11,981 bases of DNA from Thermomicrobiaceae bacterium (GTDB lineage: Bacteria > Chloroflexota > Chloroflexia > Thermomicrobiales > Thermomicrobiaceae): positions 1 to 11,981 of the forward strand of contig SKKR01000222.1 of NCBI GenBank assembly GCA_007123655.1, written 5' to 3'. Of the stretch, positions 6,073 through 11,981 are shown in pieces. The position numbers and the translations under genes were made by a program. How positions within the stretch are numbered: the stretch's first letter is position 1; each line of letters begins with the position of its first letter. The notes under the pieces are model-generated. The model was not told where the DNA came from, did not search any database, and worked only from the letters and a program-made list of their open reading frames with translations.

Positions 6073-7035
6073 ATGCCGGAGAGACGCGTCTGGATCTGGA
6101 CCGAAATCGGCGCTGACGGGGTGCATCCGCTTTCGCTGGAGCTGTTGACTCCGGCGAGTGCAATGGGTACCGCTGAGGCCGTAGTCTTCAGTCCGAACGG
6201 TTCAGGTTCGACGAGCGTGCTTGGCGATAATGGAGCCAGTGTCGTCCATCTCTGTGAGGACCAGGTGTTCGCGGATTACGTTGTTGAACCGCACGTGGCA
6301 ACGCTGGTGGAGCTGATCAGCTCCGAGCAACCGGACCTTATCCTGTTCCCGAGCACGTTCCCGGCGCGAGACGTGATGGCTCGCCTGGCCGGAACCCTGC
6401 GGGTCGGCGTGATTGCGAACGCCTCCGCGGTGGAGTATGACGGCGACCAGCTTGTTGCCTCCGTCGGCTATGGGGCGGATTTTGAATCCCGTGTCACACT
6501 GGCCAGCGGACCCCCGCACCTGGTTCAGGTTCGTCGGAAAGCCTACACCGCCGAAGCGTCCGGTGGGTCGGCGGAAGTGCGTGAGGTCCCGGCTGTCTCT
6601 GCCTCCAATGGGTACCGGGTCCAGGTGGTCGAGACGGTTCAGGAGACCTCCGAAGGGATCAATCTGGAGGATGCCTCGGTGATCGTCTCCGGTGGACGTG
6701 GGCTAGGGCAGCCGGAAAACTTCCGGCTCGTGGAGGATCTGGCGAAGGAACTCAACGCGGCGGTCGGTGCGAGCCGGGCGATCGTTGATGCCGGCTGGGT
6801 CCCGTACAGTTATCAGGTCGGACAAACCGGGAAGACAGTGAAACCAAGCGTGTACGTGGCAGCCGGGATCTCGGGTGCAATCCAGCACATCGCCGGGATG
6901 GGTAACAGTCAGCATGTGATCGCGATCAACAGTGACCCCGAGGCTCCGATCTTCGAGCTTGCGGATCTCGGGGTGGTAGGCGACGCACTAACGATCCTGC
7001 CAAAGCTGACCGAACGGGTTCGCTCCGAGCGATAG
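6073..7035 (+). CDS. etfA: Electron transfer flavoprotein subunit alpha (320 aa)
   Basis: EtfA binds the redox-active FAD of EtfAB. The N-terminal domain (about 4-190) is the nucleotide-fold part that pairs with EtfB. The C-terminal FAD-binding domain (about 200-320) shows [10 protein letters not shown] (203-212), [11 protein letters not shown] (232-242), [20 protein letters not shown] (248-267), [10 protein letters not shown] (267-276) and SDPEAPIF (287-294), all of the classical EtfA type. Length is typical. It starts 11 nt after the etfB stop and is preceded by GGGGGTGAT. It should deliver electrons to the membrane Fe-S oxidoreductase encoded downstream, since no classical ETF-ubiquinone oxidoreductase gene is present in the window. 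Confidence 0.96.
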   Translation: MPERRVWIWTEIGADGVHPLSLELLTPASAMGTAEAVVFSPNGSGSTSVLGDNGASVVHLCEDQVFADYVVEPHVATLVELISSEQPDLILFPSTFPARDVMARLAGTLRVGVIANASAVEYDGDQLVASVGYGADFESRVTLASGPPHLVQVRRKAYTAEASGGSAEVREVPAVSASNGYRVQVVETVQETSEGINLEDASVIVSGGRGLGQPENFRLVEDLAKELNAAVGASRAIVDAGWVPYSYQVGQTGKTVKPSVYVAAGISGAIQHIAGMGNSQHVIAINSDPEAPIFELADLGVVGDALTILPKLTERVRSER

Positions 7036-7078
7036 GGTCTGGCGCGACATGGGATATCGGTGAGGGCGCGGGCGTCTG

Positions 7079-7576
7079 ATGGCATCACTCGCTACAATCT
7101 GGGGTCGCGCGACCGCGAATCGGAAGGTATCGCTTCCCGGGTGCCTGGCGTTCGTTGCGCTCGGTGTTCTGATTATCGCGGTCGGCGAAGTTCAGGATTG
7201 GGGCTGGACCCGCATCGTCGGCGCAACGGTCATATCGATCGGCTCGATCGCCGCGGGAGCACTCATTGGCTGGTCGGATCCTGTTCGCCCCCGGATTACC
7301 TACCTGATTTCGTCCTGGGGGAAGGCGATTGTTGCCATCCTGACGTTGATCATCGTTGGTCCAATGCTCATAGCTCTTGTCGTCGCGTTCGGCGGCCTGA
7401 TCGTTGGCGGCGCAGAAGCTGACACCGGACTGATGCTAATCGGCGTCCTGATAGCGGTGCTGTTGCTCGGCATCACGCTCGTTACCGTTGCGTCGGCGTT
7501 CTCCCTGGCGATGCGCGGACTCTGGAGATCGCGACCTGACGAAGCCGGCGAAACGAACGGACGGCACTCGGCATGA
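7079..7576 (+). CDS. Small four-helix membrane protein of unknown function (165 aa)
   Basis: I do not recognise a family. Four hydrophobic segments are visible at about residues 19-36, 46-65, 83-111 and 115-141, with a short basic start and a polar, charged C-terminal tail (RSRPDEAGETNGRHSA). No Cys or His cluster suggests a cofactor; the only His is near the end. The ATG at 7079 is the only usual start after an in-frame stop at 7061-7063, and the ribosome site is weak (GAGGG about 12 nt upstream). The gene lies 43 nt after etfA, and its stop overlaps the start of the FadF-like gene by 4 nt (ATGA). That arrangement implies translational coupling and suggests a role linked to the membrane oxidoreductase, such as an assembly or small accessory subunit; this is inference. 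No regulatory or enzymatic motif was seen. Confidence 0.75.
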   Translation: MASLATIWGRATANRKVSLPGCLAFVALGVLIIAVGEVQDWGWTRIVGATVISIGSIAAGALIGWSDPVRPRITYLISSWGKAIVAILTLIIVGPMLIALVVAFGGLIVGGAEADTGLMLIGVLIAVLLLGITLVTVASAFSLAMRGLWRSRPDEAGETNGRHSA

Positions 7577-9678
7577 CGCCAACGCGCGAGATTATGTGGA
7601 ATGTTGGGCTGGATGGTCAGATCGGGGTCTACCTGTTTCTGGCCATCCCGTTCGTTCTGCTGGCGTTCGGCGTTGCGAGACGGGTGTGGATGTGGCGCAA
7701 GGGACAGCCGGAGAACCGGTTCGATCAGATGTCCAATCGGATCATCGGGGCGCTACGAGATACCGTGGCCCACGGGCGAATCGTCCGGAAGAGCAGCCTG
7801 TATGGCGGCATCATGCACTTCCTTATCTTCTGGGGCTTCGTGCTGCTGTTCATCGGGACGATCATCGTCCTGATTGAACATGACATAACCGTGCCACTAC
7901 TCGGTTACAGCTTCTATCAGGGCAACTTCTACCTCGGATACAAGCTGGTCATGAACGCCGCCGGAATCATGCTGATTGTCGGCGTGTTGATGGCGTTCTA
8001 CCGGCGCTATGCGATGCAGCCGGACCACATCAAGACCGCTCCTGACGACATTATCCTGCTGGCGTTACTGCTCGTTCTCGCCGTACAGGGTTACCTCGTG
8101 CAGGGATTCCGGCTCGCTGTTGAAATGGACGAGTGGGCGGCGTGGTCGTTCGTCTCCTATCCGCTTGCGATTCTGTTCCAGGAACTCCCCGAAGGTCTCA
8201 ACCGCGGGCTGCACACCGCGAACTGGTGGAGTCACATGCTGACGACAAAGATTTTCCTGGGGTACTTTGCGTACAGCAAGATGATCCATCCGTTCACCAG
8301 TTTTGCGAACGTTCTCTTGCGTCGCACCCGGCCGCTCGGAAAGCTCGAACGAATCGAGGATATCGAGGAGGCCGAAACACTCGGGGTTGCCAGGCTGGAG
8401 GATTTCACCTGGGCTCAGCTGATGAACACCGACGCCTGCATGCACTGCGGCCGGTGTCTGGAGTTCTGCCCGACGTTCGTGACCAACAAGCCGCTCCGCC
8501 CGCGCGACCTGGTGCTGCAAGTTTCCGGTTACATGGCGGACAAGGGAGGGGTCTTCTCTGGCGAGCTCGGTCAGGCCGATAACTTCGCGCGGTTCCGGCA
8601 CGGGTCCGGACCGGAGCGTGAACTGATCGGTGGGGTCATCTCCCAGCCGGAACTCTGGGATTGCACCACCTGTGGCGCATGTATGGAGCACTGCCCGGTG
8701 TACATCGAGCATGTGCCGCTTATCGTTGGCATGCGGCGGAATCTGGTTCTTGAGCAAGGGGAATTTCCTGCGGAAGTCACGAACGTCTTCAACAACCTGG
8801 AGCGGATGTCGAGTCCGTATCAGTTCCCACCGAGCCAGCGTGCTGACTGGACGAAGCGGCTGGAACAGCCGGTTCCGGAGATGGCCGAACAGGCTGCCTC
8901 CGGTACTGACGTTGAGGTCCTGTTCTTCGTCGGTTGCCTGGGGTCGTTCGATTCCCGCAATCAGCGAACGACGCTCGCGCTGGCACGAATTCTCCAGGCT
9001 GCCGGAGTCAACTTCGCGATCCTCGGCAAGGAAGAGACCTGCACGGGCGATCCGGCCAAGCGCATCGGTAACGAGTACCTGGCGCAGATCATGGCGGAGC
9101 AGACCGTGGAAACACTCAACCAGTATTCCTTCAAGAAGATCGTCACCGCGTGCCCCCACTGCTTCAACGCGATCGCCAATGAGTTCCCGGAAATCGGCGG
9201 GAACTATGAAGTCGTGCACCACAGCCAGCTCATCAACGAGTTGATCGGATCGGGCAAGATCAGGCTCGACCCGAACTCGGAAATGATGAAGGGAACGGTT
9301 ACCTATCACGATCCCTGTTACCTGGGTCGCTACAACAAGGAATACGATGCTCCTCGTTCGGTGGTTCAGTCACTGCCAGGAACTGGAATGGTCGAGATGC
9401 CGCGCAATCGAAACACGGCACTCTGCTGCGGCGGCGGCGGCGGCCGGATGTTCATGGAAGAGACGCGCGGAGCCCGGATCAATCAGACACGAGCGCAGGA
9501 AGCGATCGATACCGGTGCGCAGACCCTCGCCGCGGCCTGTCCCTTCTGCATGACGATGTTCGAAGATGGCATCAATGGTGTTGGCGCCGACGATGTGTTC
9601 GAGGTCAAAGACATCGCCGAGCTTGTATACGATTCAATGGTCAAGCCACCCGATCAAGAGACTGGCGCGGCTGATTGA
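7573..9678 (+). CDS. fadF: FadF/EtfD-type membrane-bound ETF:quinone oxidoreductase with 4Fe-4S and CCG domains (701 aa)
   Basis: This integral membrane Fe-S protein is likely to take electrons from EtfAB and reduce (mena)quinone, the role known for the EMO/FadF/EtfD family. The N-terminal NarI-like region has about five to six hydrophobic segments (about 16-38, 78-101, 120-143, 157-180, 192-203, 222-245) with His82, His214, His221 and His239 as candidate heme ligands. Two 4Fe-4S motifs follow: Cys289/292/295/299 and Cys364/367/370/374. Then come two CCG domains: the first with Cys455, Cys490, Cys527 and Cys530, and the second with Cys582, CCGGGGGRM (618-626) and Cys656/659. In the first CCG domain the paired cysteines are reduced to one (EETCTGDP). 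The 701-aa length matches Bacillus FadF-like proteins (about 705) better than longer mycobacterial EtfD. The chosen ATG overlaps the previous stop; an in-frame ATG at 7594 is an alternative. The symbol denotes family, not proven orthology. Confidence 0.9.
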   Translation: MTPTREIMWNVGLDGQIGVYLFLAIPFVLLAFGVARRVWMWRKGQPENRFDQMSNRIIGALRDTVAHGRIVRKSSLYGGIMHFLIFWGFVLLFIGTIIVLIEHDITVPLLGYSFYQGNFYLGYKLVMNAAGIMLIVGVLMAFYRRYAMQPDHIKTAPDDIILLALLLVLAVQGYLVQGFRLAVEMDEWAAWSFVSYPLAILFQELPEGLNRGLHTANWWSHMLTTKIFLGYFAYSKMIHPFTSFANVLLRRTRPLGKLERIEDIEEAETLGVARLEDFTWAQLMNTDACMHCGRCLEFCPTFVTNKPLRPRDLVLQVSGYMADKGGVFSGELGQADNFARFRHGSGPERELIGGVISQPELWDCTTCGACMEHCPVYIEHVPLIVGMRRNLVLEQGEFPAEVTNVFNNLERMSSPYQFPPSQRADWTKRLEQPVPEMAEQAASGTDVEVLFFVGCLGSFDSRNQRTTLALARILQAAGVNFAILGKEETCTGDPAKRIGNEYLAQIMAEQTVETLNQYSFKKIVTACPHCFNAIANEFPEIGGNYEVVHHSQLINELIGSGKIRLDPNSEMMKGTVTYHDPCYLGRYNKEYDAPRSVVQSLPGTGMVEMPRNRNTALCCGGGGGRMFMEETRGARINQTRAQEAIDTGAQTLAAACPFCMTMFEDGINGVGADDVFEVKDIAELVYDSMVKPPDQETGAAD

Positions 9679-9705
9679 GATCGTCTGCTCGGAAATGGGG
9701 ACAGA

Positions 9706-10554
9706 ATGTGGGACTGGGACAATCCGCCCGTGCCAATCCAGCGGATTGAAGTACCAAACACGGGGTTTATGCGCGACCAGCCGACGAACTGCTACATCCT
9801 GGGTCGTAATGACGTGGTCATCGTGGATCCAGGCAGTGAACCGGCAACTGATCTCATTCCAGCGGCGCTCGCAGCCCGCGGAGATCCAGCGGTGCATGCA
9901 ATCTTTCTGACCCACGCACACCCGGACCACGCCATCGGCGTTCCAGCACTGCGCCGCGTGCTCGGGGTGCCGGTAATGCTTCATCCGGACAATGCTCCAA
10001 TCATGGGCGACCACATATCCTGGGACGACATCGATAACCGGATCGATGAGGCTGTTCCGCTTGTGGTCGAGGATCACCAGTACGATCTCATCATGACCCC
10101 CGGACACGCCCCGGGCCACGTCGCCCTGTTTCACCGTGAGTCTGGCGTGATGCTCGCCGGAGACCTGGTCTCCGGAAATGGAACGATCGGCGTCTTTCCC
10201 CCGGCGGGGAGCATGACCGCGTATATCGATTCCCTGCGCCGGGCGAAGGCGATCGGCCCGTCAGTCTTACTGCCTGGCCACGGACCGGTGATCAATGACC
10301 CGCCGGAGTTGTTCGATCATTACCTGGAGCGAAGGCTCGGGCGAGAGGCGCAGATATTCGAACTCCTGACGACAGATGGGACCCGGATCGCGGACATTCT
10401 CCCTGTGCTCTATCCTGATCTGCTGCCCGAATACAGTTTCCCGGCGGAGGCAACGATTCTGGCTCATCTCCTCAAGCTGAATGACGAACGCCGGGCGCGT
10501 CCGCTTGGCGGTGACCCGAAAACGGCCCGCTGGGTTCCATGTTCGGGAACGTGA
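9706..10554 (+). CDS. Metallo-beta-lactamase-fold hydrolase, LACTB2-like (282 aa)
   Basis: This is a cytosolic di-metal hydrolase of the metallo-beta-lactamase superfamily. Metal ligands are visible in order: THAHPDH (His70, His72, Asp74, His75), TPGHAPGH (His134, with His138 following), AGDLV with Asp153, and PGHGP with His192. The C-terminal part (about 200-262), with an RRLGREAQIFELL helix and AEATILAHLLKL, resembles the winged-helix-like tail of LACTB2-type proteins. The start ATG at 9706 has GGGGA upstream and lies 27 nt after the fadF-like stop, so it is probably the last gene of the etf operon. The substrate cannot be inferred. LACTB2-type proteins include RNA endonucleases and proteins annotated as hydroxyacylglutathione-hydrolase-like, and a thioester-hydrolysing role would suit the neighbourhood, but no residue here proves it. 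Confidence 0.88.
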   Translation: MWDWDNPPVPIQRIEVPNTGFMRDQPTNCYILGRNDVVIVDPGSEPATDLIPAALAARGDPAVHAIFLTHAHPDHAIGVPALRRVLGVPVMLHPDNAPIMGDHISWDDIDNRIDEAVPLVVEDHQYDLIMTPGHAPGHVALFHRESGVMLAGDLVSGNGTIGVFPPAGSMTAYIDSLRRAKAIGPSVLLPGHGPVINDPPELFDHYLERRLGREAQIFELLTTDGTRIADILPVLYPDLLPEYSFPAEATILAHLLKLNDERRARPLGGDPKTARWVPCSGT

Positions 10555-10679
10555 AGCGCCCGTCGTTTGAATTGTTCGGATCGGGTCCTTGTCGATAAGA
10601 TACGGGATTGAGTCGCAGGGACGCTCCGGCTCGTGCGGCGGTCGATCGGCTCGCTTAACCCGCTAAGTAGACATACGGA
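10555..10679 (+). other. Intergenic region before the DUF4012 gene with a weak promoter candidate
   Basis: This 125-bp gap separates the end of the etf operon from the next unit. TTGTTC (10573-10578) and TAAGAT (10596-10601) are 17 bp apart and could be a weak sigma70-like promoter. No hairpin followed by a T-run was found, so an intrinsic terminator for the etf operon is not evident and some read-through is possible. Confidence 0.3.
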
Positions 10680-11981
10680 TTGGGCCAGACCATCACCGGA
10701 CTATCCAAACGCATCGCAGACGTTCCGGCGCGATATCGGAACTGGTATCGGCGTCGCCCCGCTCGCGCTGTCGGGGTGACCTACCTTGTCGTGCTGGGAG
10801 TGGTGCTGCTCGCCTGGTTTGGGCTTGCCGGGTACTCGGCGGCGATGATACGCGCCGAGGTTCGGGAACTGTCGGCCGTGACTGATAATCCGGGCTCGCT
10901 CGATCTCTCATCCGACACCGTCGAGTCTCTCGCCTCGACATCCGAGTCGTTGCGCACGCATCTTCAACGTCTGGGCTACCTCACCGGATTTCCAATTGCG
11001 GAAGAGCAGGTGTACCGGTTGCCGGCGATAGGCCCTCGATATGAAGCAGCCCGGCATTCGCTCCGGGTGGGCACTGAACTGGCGGATGCTGGCGTGATCG
11101 GGTCGAGGATCGTCCAGGACGCGTGGGAAGCGTACGAGCGCAACGGAATCTCCTACGATCCAGGTGCAACCGGGGATACGTGGTTGACGGCGATCGATCG
11201 ACACCGCGACGACATTCCGGAACTGACCCAACACATCGAACAGGCGAACGCTTACCGCGAGATGGTCAACCCCGATCACTTGCCGGGTACCATTCGAGAA
11301 CGTTTCGACACGGTCGATCGAGCGCTGGAACACTCCGAAGAACTGAGGAATCTCGCTCACGGCTACGATCAGTTCTATTCGTCGGCGGGTGGCGATGACG
11401 TCGCCCGCTACCTGTTTCTCTTCAAGAACCCCGCGGAACTGCGGCCGAGCGGCGGATTTCCCGGAACGTTCGGTGTGTTCGAGTTTTATCAGGGTCAACT
11501 CGTGGACTACGAAATGTGGGACTCGCACGAAGTGACGACGGACTACATCGAGAACAGGTCGGAGAAACGGCCGCAACCGTGGCCATTCGAGAAGTACGCC
11601 CCGCAGGATGGCTTTCTGCTGCACGACGCCACCTGGTACTCGGACTTCCCGACGTCTGCTGAGATGATGCTGGAGATGTACGAGGAAACCACCTGGCCGG
11701 AGGTCAACGGCGTCGTTGCCGTGCAGCCCGAAGCGGTGAGCGACATGGTGTCGGTCACTGGTCCCGTGCATGTGGAGATCGACGGGGAGAACCGAGAGGT
11801 CAACGAGGACAACGTCTATGACGAGGTCGAGCGGTATCGCTATCTTCGATTCGTTGGCGAACGTGAGGGAGAACTCGGCGATCACAAGGACATCCTGATT
11901 GATATCGGTGAGGCAATCATGGATGAACTAACCGGCGGGGCAGATACGGATGTCGCCAGCGCCGTACGGCTAATGCTGGAC
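10680..11981 (+). CDS. Membrane-anchored DUF4012 domain protein, N-terminal 434 residues, 3' end beyond window
   Basis: The function of this family is unknown; members occur mainly in Actinobacteria and Chloroflexota and are thought to be surface-exposed. I translated the frame by hand to the window edge without a stop. It begins with a basic cytosolic stretch (about 1-31, rich in Arg, for example RNWYRRRPAR), then one transmembrane helix (about 33-53, VTYLVVLGVVLLAWFGLAGY), then a long extracytoplasmic part. The DUF4012 hallmark FKNPAELRPSGGFPGTFGVF begins at residue 248, followed by PQDGFLLHDATWYSDFPTSA and NGVVAVQPEAV. An in-frame stop at 10668-10670 limits the start. TTG at 10680 is the only common start codon that keeps the basic segment, though it has no clear ribosome site; GTG at 10776 or ATG at 10845 would cut into the helix. 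It is a separate transcription unit with no evident link to the oxidation genes. Confidence 0.82.
   Translation, partial: MGQTITGLSKRIADVPARYRNWYRRRPARAVGVTYLVVLGVVLLAWFGLAGYSAAMIRAEVRELSAVTDNPGSLDLSSDTVESLASTSESLRTHLQRLGYLTGFPIAEEQVYRLPAIGPRYEAARHSLRVGTELADAGVIGSRIVQDAWEAYERNGISYDPGATGDTWLTAIDRHRDDIPELTQHIEQANAYREMVNPDHLPGTIRERFDTVDRALEHSEELRNLAHGYDQFYSSAGGDDVARYLFLFKNPAELRPSGGFPGTFGVFEFYQGQLVDYEMWDSHEVTTDYIENRSEKRPQPWPFEKYAPQDGFLLHDATWYSDFPTSAEMMLEMYEETTWPEVNGVVAVQPEAVSDMVSVTGPVHVEIDGENREVNEDNVYDEVERYRYLRFVGEREGELGDHKDILIDIGEAIMDELTGGADTDVASAVRLMLD

Noticed and set aside
5366..6163. Open frame of 265 codons on the minus strand
   Set aside because: It is antisense to etfB and the start of etfA; the sense products match their families end to end.
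5276..7035. Electron-bifurcating ETF
   Set aside because: The EtfB nucleotide-site sequence (ATESTDAYTGMVPG) lacks the motif of FAD-bifurcating ETFs, and the operon pairs it with a quinone-linked oxidoreductase, not a ferredoxin-linked system.
7060..7422. Alternative open frame from GTG 7060 overlapping the small membrane protein
   Set aside because: The product is Arg-rich with no membrane pattern, whereas the frame from 7079 gives four clean hydrophobic segments and a 4-nt overlap with the next gene.
8065..9309. Long open frame (414 codons) on the minus strand inside the FadF-like gene
   Set aside because: It is fully antisense to a protein with clear Cys motifs, has no recognisable domain, and long antisense frames are common in GC-rich coding DNA.
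10525..10560. Terminator hairpin at the end of the metallo-hydrolase gene
   Set aside because: GTTCC and GGAAC can pair in the last codons, but the stem is only 5 bp and no T-run follows.
10908..11885. Open frame of 325 codons on the minus strand at the right edge
   Set aside because: The plus-strand frame across the same bases carries the DUF4012 signature and a sensible membrane anchor, while the minus frame shows no domain.

Overview
The window comes from a GC-rich bacterium and is almost entirely coding. It holds two divergently transcribed operons and the start of a third transcription unit. The combination of mycobacterial-style paired acyl-CoA dehydrogenases, an ADP-forming acyl-CoA synthetase, an EtfAB pair of the non-bifurcating type, a FadF/EtfD-type membrane Fe-S oxidoreductase and a DUF4012 protein suggests a Chloroflexota member (Thermomicrobia or SAR202/Dehalococcoidia-like) or, less likely, an actinobacterium. 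This assignment is inference from gene content only.

Left operon, minus strand (4891 down to the left edge): two adjacent acyl-CoA dehydrogenases (416 aa and 384 aa, separated by 2 nt), a NodN-type MaoC hydratase (157 aa) and a fused ADP-forming acyl-CoA synthetase whose last part lies outside the window (636 residues visible). Together they can oxidise an acyl-CoA, hydrate the enoyl-CoA and interconvert an acid with its CoA thioester. No thiolase or 3-hydroxyacyl-CoA dehydrogenase is present in the window.

Divergent control region (4892-5275): a well-spaced sigma70-like promoter faces each way. The leftward promoter carries a perfect 14-bp palindrome in its spacer. Two different 11-bp direct repeats also lie in the region.

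Right operon, plus strand (5276-10554): etfB, etfA, a small four-helix membrane protein of unknown function, a 701-aa FadF/EtfD-type ETF:quinone oxidoreductase whose start overlaps the small protein's stop by 4 nt, and a LACTB2-like metallo-beta-lactamase-fold hydrolase. The logic is that the acyl-CoA dehydrogenases reduce EtfAB, and EtfAB passes electrons to the membrane Fe-S/cytochrome b-like protein and on to the quinone pool. This replaces the classical flavoprotein ETF-QO.

Right edge (10680-11981): the N-terminal 434 residues of a membrane-anchored DUF4012 protein, apparently starting at TTG. It is probably unrelated to the fatty-acid module. No RNA gene, mobile element, CRISPR array or convincing intrinsic terminator was seen.
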